Below are positions 53,801 to 62,425 of a stretch of DNA of 64,000 nucleotides, piece after piece (position 1 is the first letter of the stretch; the number at the start of each line of letters is the position of its first letter). Origin of the DNA: Candidatus Peribacteria bacterium (GTDB taxonomy: Bacteria; Patescibacteriota; Gracilibacteria; Peribacterales; Peribacteraceae); contig JAHFJN010000001.1 of NCBI GenBank assembly GCA_023245865.1, positions 612,722-676,721 of the forward strand, in the 5' to 3' direction. A program made the translations under genes and the position numbers. The notes beneath the pieces were generated by a model. That model was not told the origin of the DNA. It saw nothing but the letters and a program-made list of their open reading frames with translations, and searched no databases.

Positions 53801-54833
53801 TATCGAGCACGACATTGCTTCATTCGAGGCTAAAATCCTGTCGGAGAATCTCGATCGATGGGAATGGACGGGCGGCGAAGAAGAGAGCAGAAATGCAGCA
53901 AGGCAAACGACCGCTTTCCTAATTCAACGGACGCTGGCGACCGAAATCGATCTCCTTCTTCGTATGAGCACCATAACACCCGATGCTTATGAGCTTGCGA
54001 TCAAGAATCTACGTATGATATTGAATGGTGATCCATTGCAATATCAACGCGATGGAACAGAAAAATATAAATGGCAATCACGTGGATTATTGAAAAAACA
54101 CTATGGATCCGGACTACTCAGTATGGAAGGAATGCTCGCCTATATCGAAGGAAATCCCTACGTGGAACTGGACTCGTCCCTCGTGGCCAACACGCCGGAC
54201 AATGCCCTTCCTATCGAACAAATCCTCAATCAGAAAACGGACACCGTTCGCATGATGAGTAATCACTTCTTCGTGAAAGACGCAAAGGGCTATCAGCTTA
54301 TCCCCATGAAAGACAATACCCCTCTCGGCGATGCCATGAAAAATCTGCGTCGCGAGATTCCATCAAATGAACCATATCGGATTGAGGCAGGAGCCTATGC
54401 AATCTACAGACCCGGTGAAGAGATAAAGACCAATATGTATGGACGGCCACAAATTGGCTCAGCAACGTTACGTATGGAGCAGGTATTGCCAGAAACTGAG
54501 TTACAAAATAAGAGATTGCTCAAGGAGAAACAGAGAAAAGAGGGCGTTGCAATTCTCAAGCAGGCTGGCGCAGAGGAACAAGCATCCGGTGCCTTCTATG
54601 TGCTGAAATACAGCATGTGGGACAAGGCACTCACGTTCTACTTCGATGGGGAAACTGGTAAATGGAAGGTGGCGTTCGGTGGATGGCAAGATCTGGAAAG
54701 TAACCGCAGACACACTTCCATGTCAGGACAGAATGCGGAAACATTTGAAGTCTCCGGCATGGCATGGGGTGGGAGTGAAAAATACAATACAGTGATTCGC
54801 AAAATTGCAGATATCAATCGTCTTGCCGCCTGA
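50835..54833 (+). CDS. 1332-aa uncharacterised membrane-anchored protein
   Basis: Single uninterrupted frame; N-terminal coiled coil, two TM helices (TALAAVGTVGLGVLAYFLFF, GPFIALGIAILAFLGIKAY), then a ~1100-aa soluble region with no motif recognised. Confidence 0.8.
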   Translation: MAEPNTNNTPGPDRVTELVKQAEGFVNREDMIQYVKSELELMKPSRKEIVQAREEVERSEVLKKNDTAREALLTEVERKRVEMEEETKSASPEANTQEIKELQAKNKELAKQETFTGGLQTVSGQVVDSILPKRLTDHMSPRQKTALAAVGTVGLGVLAYFLFFRGKKGVEAGRQASNKGPFIALGIAILAFLGIKAYQKYDRDALVKKSKAKAKEWSQKGVEKGMEKIQGGADKAKDIEQKTDVFGGIGRDVAARGLLIMHSSLKQRAGIDEQSDTAVTNILQFQNIRSIPITEIVALGDMENYNEAQSETKKIWEKYGPKNPREEQLHALYFLGLVCKQHEKYIVGTNTKSNNPLTIEDALHKLVQPAEAFDKVKRGLAGKDLTQLPAVLHEAFNTHINIELPHIGTALEKLGLSTKEEMRAFVLFCSSHPEIYLSHTDQLPDAIEPDNPYKEKFLRAFTNLSQNVNRGKKYFGLYLHDDRFKPALEKYWNDKMELSDALQLYLLLDQVPTQKGELPHSTSDTPPLVAAMLQLQALKMVSFGDEDTGTKMKAFLFSEAANTFMGMPTDIHLPPAAKEFLNEFGAIVWNMTKHEAKNLVQLPRKGFMTMQEIYHKNKLTVLGTEAAGYIVWRSIWAADNAGLKLAENVGSTMAPLLMEQKAILVRTLGKIPVIRGPALALNKVTPKVTGMTKIGLVGVALDAQDFYLDRRPKILEELGKTTDPIKKKLLEDELFNQQMNFAINGAAVLAPTPWGIGIFAANGGKEAIRKSINEGTYYILQTEAEMREIPPGADLWQIMRTTQGNVNMMQGAANIGNGNAVEKANEQIRTEAYRAYFHQITWSLGDLGLEFLKPEEIQMNEEEQKKRLKILNDEQKTEFVNAAEEYIRHVTKKHFGIVGPEELRNAETYARCDIIDWRRSKLTGEPMEVGKLPWEDSRNEKGELIKGRLNMVKESTEAQKEIKTAGLNALPRDNPAEFTMGTLMMFLKDIEHDIASFEAKILSENLDRWEWTGGEEESRNAARQTTAFLIQRTLATEIDLLLRMSTITPDAYELAIKNLRMILNGDPLQYQRDGTEKYKWQSRGLLKKHYGSGLLSMEGMLAYIEGNPYVELDSSLVANTPDNALPIEQILNQKTDTVRMMSNHFFVKDAKGYQLIPMKDNTPLGDAMKNLRREIPSNEPYRIEAGAYAIYRPGEEIKTNMYGRPQIGSATLRMEQVLPETELQNKRLLKEKQRKEGVAILKQAGAEEQASGAFYVLKYSMWDKALTFYFDGETGKWKVAFGGWQDLESNRRHTSMSGQNAETFEVSGMAWGGSEKYNTVIRKIADINRLAA

Positions 54834-54835
54834 CG

Positions 54836-55291
54836 ATGTTCCCCGCCCCCACCACCCCCTGGGCCAAAGCACTGAAGATCTTCGGCGTCTCGCAAAAGAT
54901 TATCGATGCCGATATTCCTGAGGAAAAAAATCTTCTGAAGATTCATGAGCCGATGCAGATCGGGGGAGTCCCCTTCTCGTTCGCAGAAGAAATCATCGAA
55001 AGCGAAGAGGAAATTGTGCTGGAAGTGAACGGCAAGAAGTTCCGAATGCTCGCCGGCAACATAGCGCTTGGGCAGATGATTCAGATTGCCATGCGCGAAG
55101 GTGAGGAGGTCCGCCTCACCCTCAGCGGTTTCTACGGCACCTTAACAGGCGAAGGAACGCTGACCCTCGAAGAACTCGGCCGCATTGTCACTGCACTCAA
55201 AAACGCACCCGGATCACTCACACTTCCTATCACCTACCTCGATCATCTGAAAAAGGAAAAACGTACAACGGTGACGTTCGAAAAGATGTGA
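54836..55291 (+). CDS. Hypothetical protein
   Basis: Starts 3 nt after the 1332-aa gene; probably co-transcribed. Confidence 0.55.
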   Translation: MFPAPTTPWAKALKIFGVSQKIIDADIPEEKNLLKIHEPMQIGGVPFSFAEEIIESEEEIVLEVNGKKFRMLAGNIALGQMIQIAMREGEEVRLTLSGFYGTLTGEGTLTLEELGRIVTALKNAPGSLTLPITYLDHLKKEKRTTVTFEKM

Positions 55292-55322
55292 TGATGATTC
55301 TTACTCCTGGATCAGTGCTCGT

Positions 55323-55350
55323 ATGAACAGTATACTAGTATACTGTTCAT
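55323..55350. repeat. Perfect 28-bp palindrome ATGAACAGTATACTAGTATACTGTTCAT
   Basis: Read directly; between convergent genes. Confidence 0.85.
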
Positions 55351-55355
55351 GAGGG

Positions 55356-55871
55356 TCATCGAAGTCTCTTGAAACGACGAAACAATATCGTAAACGTCCT
55401 CCAGAGCGTTGCGATCATGACGGGGATTTCGAGGTAATCGATCGAGATCGCCACCCACGCGAGCCAGGCAGGCAGCACCGTCGCTTGCATGCCTGCAAAT
55501 TGATTCACCACAAATTCATCGGTGATCCAGAAGAGGTGCAACCACTGCGAATTGAGAAGTACGATGAAGATGATGTACCGCCAGGCAAAATCCTTCTTGA
55601 GTTCATACACATAGAGGAGCGTGGTCGTGAGCAGCGCGGGAATCTCGGTGTAATCGACGATAATGATCGCGTACTGCCAAAATGCCGATGGATTAAAGTA
55701 ACTCGTTCCTGTGAGTCGCTGCAGAACAACGTGCGTCGTAAGCCAGAAGAGGTGCACGATCTGCAGCGTAAAAAGAAACGACGTGAGCGTGAGTGCGAGC
55801 GCATAGTGGCGCTCGTACCATCGCCAGAACCTGCCACCCTGTTTCCCCGATCGTGTGCGGGGAGCGATCAT
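55356..55871 (-). CDS. Multi-pass membrane protein of unknown function
   Basis: 171 aa, repeated hydrophobic helices with similar halves (QIVHLFWLTTHVVLQRL... / QWLHLFWITDEFVVNQF...). Confidence 0.6.
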   Translation of the reverse strand: MIAPRTRSGKQGGRFWRWYERHYALALTLTSFLFTLQIVHLFWLTTHVVLQRLTGTSYFNPSAFWQYAIIIVDYTEIPALLTTTLLYVYELKKDFAWRYIIFIVLLNSQWLHLFWITDEFVVNQFAGMQATVLPAWLAWVAISIDYLEIPVMIATLWRTFTILFRRFKRLR

Positions 55872-55873
55872 GC

Positions 55874-57145
55874 TTATCCAAGAAAGGCATAGAGCTCTTT
55901 TTCACTCATCAGTTTCGCCTCCCCTGCTCCACGCCTGCTCACTTCTAACTTTTTCTCCGCAAGCGTCTTTGGGGACACAACCACACGAACCGGCACGCCG
56001 ATCAAATCTGCATCTGCGAGCTTGAAGCCAACGCTCAGGTCCGTGCGATCATCAAGCAGCACGCGTTTCCCCTTCTTCTCCAAATCCGCCGCCAATGTCG
56101 CTGCGACCGTGAATGATTCATCACTCTCTCTCTTGGCAATCGGCACAATGTGAACATCGGCAGGGGCAATGGCGGCAGGCCAGACGAGTCCGCGGTCGTC
56201 GCTTCGAGCTTCCGCGATGATTCCCATCAGTCGTGAGATGCCGATCCCGTAACAGCCCATGATCACGTCGCATTTTTTTCCTTCAGCATCGTTATAGGAG
56301 AGTTCAAACGCACTGCTGAACTTGGTCCCAAGCTTGAAAATATTCGCCGCTTCGGAGGCCTTTTCCTCGCGAAATTCTTTGCCACCGGTCACAGGGCAAA
56401 TCGTTACGCCCGGTTCATAGATTTCTTTATTGATCGCGATCCGCTTTCCCGCTTTCTCCGCTTGCACACTCACAAAGACACTGTCTTCGCCTTCGGGCAG
56501 GAGCACCTGGTACTCGTGAGAATATTTCGAGAACGTCCCGCCCGATGCATACGTGAGGTACGTCGCATCACTCAAATGTAGACGATTGAAGATGCAGTCG
56601 TACGCACCCTGCACGACTTCGTAATAGCGATCGAGATCGGCTTGATCGACATGGAAGCTGTAGAGATCTTTCATCAGAAATTCGCGGCCGCGCAGGATCC
56701 CCGACTTCGCACGAAGTTCATTGCGAAATTTCGTCTGAATCTGGTACGCGGCAAACGGCAAATCGCGGTAACTGCGCACGTACTGCTTGGCGATTGGCGT
56801 GATCAGTTCCTCGTGCGTGGGGTTCAGACCGTATTCGGTATCCCCCGCTGCCGGCACATGGAAAAGGACATCGAACACTTTGTGGTCCCATCGACCGGTT
56901 TTGACCCACGATTCTTTCGCGGAGAGTGCCGAGAGCAAGACCTCCTGCGCACCGATCTGATCCATCTCCTCGCGCACGATCTGCTCGATGCTACGTAGGA
57001 CCCGTAACCCGAGCGGCAAATAGGAATACACCCCCGCCATCGTTTTATGGATGAACCCCGCACGGGTAAGCAGATCCGCATTCTTGCTGGAGGCATCGGA
57101 AGCCGTCTCCTTGGAGGTTTTGGTGAAGAGATGCGTGAGGCGCAT
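55874..57145 (-). CDS. proS: Prolyl-tRNA synthetase lacking the INS editing domain
   Basis: SKNADLLTRAGFIHKTMAGVYSYLPLGLRVLRSIEQIVREEM; GLNPTHEELIT; FRNELRAKSGILRGREFLMKDLYSFH; GCYGIGISRLMG; 423 aa. Confidence 0.95.
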   Translation of the reverse strand: MRLTHLFTKTSKETASDASSKNADLLTRAGFIHKTMAGVYSYLPLGLRVLRSIEQIVREEMDQIGAQEVLLSALSAKESWVKTGRWDHKVFDVLFHVPAAGDTEYGLNPTHEELITPIAKQYVRSYRDLPFAAYQIQTKFRNELRAKSGILRGREFLMKDLYSFHVDQADLDRYYEVVQGAYDCIFNRLHLSDATYLTYASGGTFSKYSHEYQVLLPEGEDSVFVSVQAEKAGKRIAINKEIYEPGVTICPVTGGKEFREEKASEAANIFKLGTKFSSAFELSYNDAEGKKCDVIMGCYGIGISRLMGIIAEARSDDRGLVWPAAIAPADVHIVPIAKRESDESFTVAATLAADLEKKGKRVLLDDRTDLSVGFKLADADLIGVPVRVVVSPKTLAEKKLEVSRRGAGEAKLMSEKELYAFLG

Positions 57146-57207
57146 AAAAAAAGAGTAGCGATTTTTGCGGCAAACGACAATGCACCATGCTACAATGACC
57201 CATCTCT

Positions 57208-58017
57208 ATGCAGGACACCATCATCTCTGCAAGTGGCGTCACCAAGAAGTTCGGCGATTTCACCGCCGTCAATGACGTTTCGTTTGAAGTACAACGCGGC
57301 GAGATCCTCGCGTTCCTCGGGCCGAACGGCGCCGGCAAAACGACGACGATCAAGATGCTCACGACACTGCTGAAGCCGACGAGCGGACATGTCTCACTCG
57401 ATGGGCATGATCCCGCGCACGAACAGAGCGCGGCGCGGCGGACGTTTGGGATCGTGTTTCAGGATCCGAGCCTCGACGATGAACTGACCGCCATGGAAAA
57501 CATGCAACTGCACGCAGTGCTCTATAGTGTGCCCTCGGACATCCGCAAAACAAGAATCGAAGAATTGCTCCGGTTCGTCGACTTATGGGACCGCAAGGAC
57601 AGCCTCGTGAAGGAATTTTCCGGCGGCATGAAGCGGCGACTCGAGATCGCACGGAGTCTGCTTCATCACCCCAAAGTGCTCTTTCTCGATGAGCCAACGA
57701 TCGGGCTCGATCCGCAGACGCGCAATCACCTGTGGGACTACGTGCAAAAGTTGAATCGCGAAGAAGGCATCACGGTGTTTCTGACCACCCACTACATGGA
57801 GGAAGCGGAGAAAGTTGCAGGGAGAATCGCGATCATCGATCACGGGAAAATCATGACGATCGGATCCTCGGAGGAGCTCAAGAAGCAGACGACCACTGCC
57901 ACACTCGAGGAAGCGTTCTTAGCACTCACGGGCAATGCGATTCGCGAGGAAGGTGCCTCGAGCGCCGATACCATGCGCCAGCACCGCGCGATGTGGGGCC
58001 GAGGCGGCCGCCGCTAA
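57208..58017 (+). CDS. ABC-2 type transporter ATPase (DrrA-like)
   Basis: FLGPNGAGKTTTIKMLTTLLKPTSG; EFSGGMKRRLEIARSL; LFLDEPTIGLDPQTR. Confidence 0.93.
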   Translation: MQDTIISASGVTKKFGDFTAVNDVSFEVQRGEILAFLGPNGAGKTTTIKMLTTLLKPTSGHVSLDGHDPAHEQSAARRTFGIVFQDPSLDDELTAMENMQLHAVLYSVPSDIRKTRIEELLRFVDLWDRKDSLVKEFSGGMKRRLEIARSLLHHPKVLFLDEPTIGLDPQTRNHLWDYVQKLNREEGITVFLTTHYMEEAEKVAGRIAIIDHGKIMTIGSSEELKKQTTTATLEEAFLALTGNAIREEGASSADTMRQHRAMWGRGGRR

Positions 58018-58021
58018 CTCT

Positions 58022-58768
58022 ATGGCTACCATCTACATTCTCTGGCTCCGACAACTCAAGCGCTACTCGCGCTCAAAATCCCGCATGATCGGGTCCCTCG
58101 GACAACCTCTCCTCTTTTTGCTCGCGCTCGGGTACGGATTCGGCCCGATCTTCGAAAAAGCCGGCCAAGGGAACTATGTCCAGTTCATCGCGCCGGGAGT
58201 GATTGCGATGAGTATTCTTTTTACCGCGGTCTTTTCCGGCATCGAGATCATCTGGGATCGGCAGTTTGGATTCCTGAAAGAAACGCTCGTCGCGCCGGTC
58301 TCGCGCACCGCGATCATGCTCGGTCGCACGCTCGGCGGGGCGACTGTCGCGCTCTTCCAAGGCTGCATCATTTTCGTCATCACCATCATCGCAGGATTTC
58401 GTCCGGAAACATGGGCGGCGATCCCGATGGCGTTTGTGTTCATGGCGCTTATTGCGCTGCTCTTCACAGCACTCGGCACCGCGATCGCGTGCGTGCTCGA
58501 AGACATGCAGGGATTCCCGATCATCATGAACTTCCTCGTGATGCCGCTCTTCTTCTTGAGCGGTGCGCTGTTCCCGCTGAAAGACTTGCCCGGCCCGATT
58601 GCGATCATCACACGCCTCGATCCTTTAAGTTACGGCGTCGACGGCTTGCATGGGGCGCTCACGGGCACGCTGCAATTCAGTTACCCTGTCGACATCGCCG
58701 TGCTTGGGATCATTTCGATGGTACTGCTGGCGATTGGGTCGTGGTTGTTTTCGAGGATTCAAGTTTAA
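58022..58768 (+). CDS. ABC-2 type transporter permease (DrrB-like)
   Basis: Polytopic; RMIGSLGQPLLFLLALGYGFG, FLKETLVAPVSRTAIMLGRTLGG, PLFFLSGALFPLKDLP. Confidence 0.9.
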   Translation: MATIYILWLRQLKRYSRSKSRMIGSLGQPLLFLLALGYGFGPIFEKAGQGNYVQFIAPGVIAMSILFTAVFSGIEIIWDRQFGFLKETLVAPVSRTAIMLGRTLGGATVALFQGCIIFVITIIAGFRPETWAAIPMAFVFMALIALLFTALGTAIACVLEDMQGFPIIMNFLVMPLFFLSGALFPLKDLPGPIAIITRLDPLSYGVDGLHGALTGTLQFSYPVDIAVLGIISMVLLAIGSWLFSRIQV

Positions 58769-59784
58769 AAACTCATCCGATGCCGGAGGGCATCCTGCAC
58801 AAACGCTCGCAGGTGTTCCCAGCCTGAAACGTCGTCAGGGTACGATGCAGGCAAGAGTACACTGGCCCCCTTGTACAGTGCGGGGTCACCGGAAACGAGG
58901 AGATCGAAGTTGATCTGCACCGTCTGTACGCGGTCGCGCGAGAGCGTACTGCCGAGCCGAGCAAGGCCGAGAAGCTCCGGCATCGAGAACGTACTTTCCA
59001 CGTGCTCTGCCGCTCCGGAAAGCAATGATACAGCGAACACGAATTGATGAAGACGCGACATGCGCCGCACTTTTTGACTCAGTGCTTCCAGGATCTGCTG
59101 TTGACGCGCAGAGCGATCGAAATCTGTTCCGGAATGACGCGTACGCGCGTATTTGAGAGCAGTAGCACCATCGAGATGTCGGCGCCCTGCGGCAATTTTG
59201 AAAAGTCCGGTCGTGTGTTCCGTCAGTGGATACGCGTTATCGATGATCAAAGCTGGAACATCAATGTCCAGGCCCCCGATGCGATCCACCGCCTTCGTGA
59301 ACGCGGTGAAATCGCCCTTGATGACGCCATGAATTTCGACCCCGAGTTTGTTCCCAAGCTCCTGCGCTACATTTTTGAGCGCTTGAAGGGATACCTGCTT
59401 CTCCGTGATCGTCGTGCTCTTGCGAATACGCGCTTTTTCATTGGCATACAAAAGATTGATCCGTTCATCAGGAAGAATGTCATTCTCACTCAGGTACAGA
59501 TCGCGTGGGATCGAAAGAAGTACGAGGCTATGCGTGGAGGGATCGATGCTCGCAATCATCATGCTGTCGGTTAAGTCCGCGGCGTCATGATCTTTGTCTC
59601 CCACACCGAGCAAGAGCACATTGGTATGGCCGTACTGATCATGCGGCCTTGTGATCAACACAAACGAAGTAAGCCAGAGAAGAAGAAGCAGCCCGACAAC
59701 GATTTCCGTGATGCGATGGTGCCGAGGCTGCAGAGCAAAGTGCCGCTGAAATGTATGCCATCGATGGTGAAGACTTGCAAACAT
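58765..59784 (-). CDS. LytR-CpsA-Psr (LCP) family protein
   Basis: VLLLGVGDKDHDAADLTDSMMIASIDPSTHSLVLLSIPRDLYL; ALKYARTRHSGTDFDRSARQQQILEAL. Confidence 0.92.
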   Translation of the reverse strand: MFASLHHRWHTFQRHFALQPRHHRITEIVVGLLLLLWLTSFVLITRPHDQYGHTNVLLLGVGDKDHDAADLTDSMMIASIDPSTHSLVLLSIPRDLYLSENDILPDERINLLYANEKARIRKSTTITEKQVSLQALKNVAQELGNKLGVEIHGVIKGDFTAFTKAVDRIGGLDIDVPALIIDNAYPLTEHTTGLFKIAAGRRHLDGATALKYARTRHSGTDFDRSARQQQILEALSQKVRRMSRLHQFVFAVSLLSGAAEHVESTFSMPELLGLARLGSTLSRDRVQTVQINFDLLVSGDPALYKGASVLLPASYPDDVSGWEHLRAFVQDALRHRMSF

Positions 59785-59863
59785 GAGGGGACAGTATAGG
59801 GGATCTCTGGACTTTTGAATACCTGCGCGTAGAATCGACGATTGACCTTCCCCCCATCCATCT

Positions 59864-60235
59864 ATGCACGCTCTCGACGCACTCCTGCAGTACCCTGATT
59901 ATGGGCTTTTGTTCCTGCGCATCGCAGTGGCCGCCACTTTCCTCGCACACGGCCCAAAGAAATTGAACGGAAGTATGGGAGGATTCATGACCTTCATCGG
60001 AGTATGTGAAACCCTCGGCGCACTCGCGGTGTTGCTCGGCGTCCTCACGCAGTGGGCGGCACTCGGCCTTGGCATCATCATGTGTGGTGCGATCTATAAA
60101 AAGAACATGGAATGGCATGTGCCCTTCGCCGCGAAGGATAAAATGGGGTGGGAGTTTGACCTCATGATCCTCGCCGCGTGCATCGCCCTGCTGACTCTCG
60201 GCGCGGGCTCGATGGTTGTCAGTGTTGGGATCTGA
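59864..60235 (+). CDS. DoxX family membrane protein
   Basis: LLFLRIAVAATFLAHGPKKLNGSMGGF...CETLGALAVLLGVLTQWAALGLGIIM. Confidence 0.8.
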   Translation: MHALDALLQYPDYGLLFLRIAVAATFLAHGPKKLNGSMGGFMTFIGVCETLGALAVLLGVLTQWAALGLGIIMCGAIYKKNMEWHVPFAAKDKMGWEFDLMILAACIALLTLGAGSMVVSVGI

Positions 60236-61577
60236 TCGCCCAGCCTCGCCACAGTACAGCGACTCCTCCACCCACGACGAGCACGATGGGCAGAACTGAA
60301 ACGATGCCATGCATGCCAAGCTCGGAGAAAATCGTCGGGGTCAAATTCCCTTCAAGGAAACGCGGAATGTAGAGCTGGAGCAAAGGATTGGTGTATTCCA
60401 GCGATGGCGTTGCGGTGACGATGGTCCCGAGTCCGGTGAAGAGAACCGAGAGTATCGCAAGTGCCGTACCCAGCCGCGGGAAGCGCCTCCACCCGAGCGC
60501 CGCGGGGAGCGCGAGAAAGGGCAACATCGAAGATAAGTAGCGCGGCCCGAGCGCCCAGCCGCCGAGCGCAATGAATCCTCCTATGAGCGTGATCTGAACA
60601 ATCGGCACGAGCACGGTGATGAGAAAATGCGAGCGCGGGAGCAGGCGCCAGAGATCCCGATACCCCTCGATAATGAGTAGCAGAAACGGCGTCCAGAAAA
60701 AGAGTCCGCGCGCGGGACTCAGGAGAAGGTAGGCAATCTTGAGGGGAGAGGGCGGGAACGTGATCCCGAAAAATCCCTGATGATGCATGATGCCAAACGA
60801 CGCCGGCAGATGGAGGTAGCCGAAGATAAACGGACCACCAAACACGATCCAGTTGTACGCGGGAATGAGCAGGAGCGCCGGGAGGGAACCGAGTAAAAAC
60901 CATCCGCCCGCACGCCGACCCTTGGCGAGACTCCAGCAAAAAAGCCCGATCGCGGCGGGGGCGGCGGTGAATTCCCCGGCTGCCGCGAGACCTGCACTGA
61001 GCCCTGCCAGAGCACTGCTCCACGCTGATGTACAACGGCATTCCAATAACCAGAGCGCAATACAGAGAAGCCCCACCGTCTCACTGTGGGCAAACAGACA
61101 CGTGGCGTACGGCAGGGGCGCGGCGCCGAGGAAGAGTGCGAGCGTCGTGACGAGGGCGGCAGAGCGTGAAACGAATCGCACAAGAAAGAGGAAAAGCGCC
61201 GCGCCACCGAGCGCCGTCAGGAGTCCGACGGAGAATGCGGTCGTCATCCAGTCTGAGAGCCACCATCCGCGCGGTGACTCGATCGAAATTCCTGCGATGG
61301 AAAGTATGGAACGCGATACGAGGAACGCAGGCATCGAAAGGAGAATCGTCGCCGGCGCCTTGGGACTGTAATAATGTCCGTTCACAATCGACACATCGAC
61401 GGTGTTTTCATGGTACGCATCGATCGTCCACTCTCCGCGCTCTACAAGCGCATGCAGGAGATCTAACCGTGTGTTCTGATTCGCTTCGCCCAATTGATGG
61501 ATCGAGGCATACGTGAAAAAGAGCAATCCAAAGACAATGATCGACGCCGTTTGCGTGGAGAACGCTTTTGAATTCAT
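60219..61577 (-). CDS. Polytopic membrane glycosyltransferase-like protein
   Basis: Multiple TM helices; periplasmic loop VERGEWTIDAYHENTVDVSIVNGHYYSPKAPATILLSMPAF typical of lipid-linked-sugar glycosyltransferases. Confidence 0.6.
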   Translation of the reverse strand: MNSKAFSTQTASIIVFGLLFFTYASIHQLGEANQNTRLDLLHALVERGEWTIDAYHENTVDVSIVNGHYYSPKAPATILLSMPAFLVSRSILSIAGISIESPRGWWLSDWMTTAFSVGLLTALGGAALFLFLVRFVSRSAALVTTLALFLGAAPLPYATCLFAHSETVGLLCIALWLLECRCTSAWSSALAGLSAGLAAAGEFTAAPAAIGLFCWSLAKGRRAGGWFLLGSLPALLLIPAYNWIVFGGPFIFGYLHLPASFGIMHHQGFFGITFPPSPLKIAYLLLSPARGLFFWTPFLLLIIEGYRDLWRLLPRSHFLITVLVPIVQITLIGGFIALGGWALGPRYLSSMLPFLALPAALGWRRFPRLGTALAILSVLFTGLGTIVTATPSLEYTNPLLQLYIPRFLEGNLTPTIFSELGMHGIVSVLPIVLVVGGGVAVLWRGWAIRSQH

Positions 61578-61586
61578 ACAGAGAGA

Positions 61587-62261
61587 TCATACAGATCTAT
61601 ACCGAATCCATGTGCAGAGAATGATCCACGCTTGCTTGCAAACGTACACGGGAACGTTTGTGACGAGTCGCGAAGGGCGATTCGCGCCGCTCGATGTGAT
61701 CGGGACAGTCGCAACACGCATCCCCTGCCGCCCGGCTTGGATCACAGTTTCCAATGTGTAGGTGTAGCTGCTATACACGCGCAGGCGCAGTGCCGCGGAC
61801 CGCGAGAACGCGCGAAATCCGCTCACGGGATCACGGATTGCAAGACCGCTTACGATGCCGACGACAACACTTCCCAATCGATGCAGCAATGTTTGCACCG
61901 TGCGCACACCAATGACCATGTCCGCTCGCTGTGTCTGAATCGGTTCGATCAATCGTGCAATGTCAGATCCGCGATGCTGCCCGTCGCCGTCCATCGTGAC
62001 GATGATGTCCGCACCCATTGCGACCGCCTCCGTGAGTCCCGCCTCAAACGCACGCGCGAGACCAACGTGACGCGGCAAATGAATCACATGCTTAACGCCT
62101 GCACTGCGCGCAACCGCCGCTGTTTCGTCTGTGCTGCCGTCATCAATCACGAGCGTCTGGATACGATCAACGCCCGCGATTATCTTGGGAAGTTCCGCGA
62201 TCGTCGCAGCAAGTACGCCCGCTTCGTTGTAACACGGAATCTGAATCACGAGCGTTTTCAT
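61587..62261 (-). CDS. Family 2 glycosyltransferase
   Basis: MKTLVIQIPCYNEAGVLAATIAELP, TLVIDDGSTDETA, IIVTMDGDGQH, RDPVSGFRAFSR. Confidence 0.92.
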   Translation of the reverse strand: MKTLVIQIPCYNEAGVLAATIAELPKIIAGVDRIQTLVIDDGSTDETAAVARSAGVKHVIHLPRHVGLARAFEAGLTEAVAMGADIIVTMDGDGQHRGSDIARLIEPIQTQRADMVIGVRTVQTLLHRLGSVVVGIVSGLAIRDPVSGFRAFSRSAALRLRVYSSYTYTLETVIQAGRQGMRVATVPITSSGANRPSRLVTNVPVYVCKQAWIILCTWIRYRSV

Positions 62262-62281
62262 GTCCTGTGATCCTAGCAGCG

Positions 62282-62356
62282 TGGTAGCCCCACGGGGAGT
62301 TGAACCCCGCTTTCCTGGATGAGAACCAAGTGTCCTAGCCGATAGACGATGGGGCC
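62282..62356 (-). tRNA. tRNA-Glu (anticodon CTC), CCA encoded
   Basis: Reverse strand GGCCCCATCGTCTATCGGCTAGGACACTTGGTTCTCATCCAGGAAAGCGGGGTTCAACTCCCCGTGGGGCTACCA; acceptor, D, anticodon (CTTGG/CCAGG, loop TTCTCAT) and T arms pair. Confidence 0.95.
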
Positions 62357-62425
62357 ACGACAAAAAGAACAGCGCGCGGAGTATAGCAGGAAATGGTCAA
62401 GAGCACGGCGGTGTATAGTGGGCCT

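Noticed and set aside
57208-58768. DrrAB-like exporter as antibiotic resistance genes
   Set aside because: ABC-2 ATPase/permease pairs of this type are widespread with varied substrates; no sequence evidence here for drug export.
62282-62356. tRNA-Glu as an integration site for a second mobile element
   Set aside because: No integrase nearby and no obvious duplicate of the tRNA 3' end in the window.
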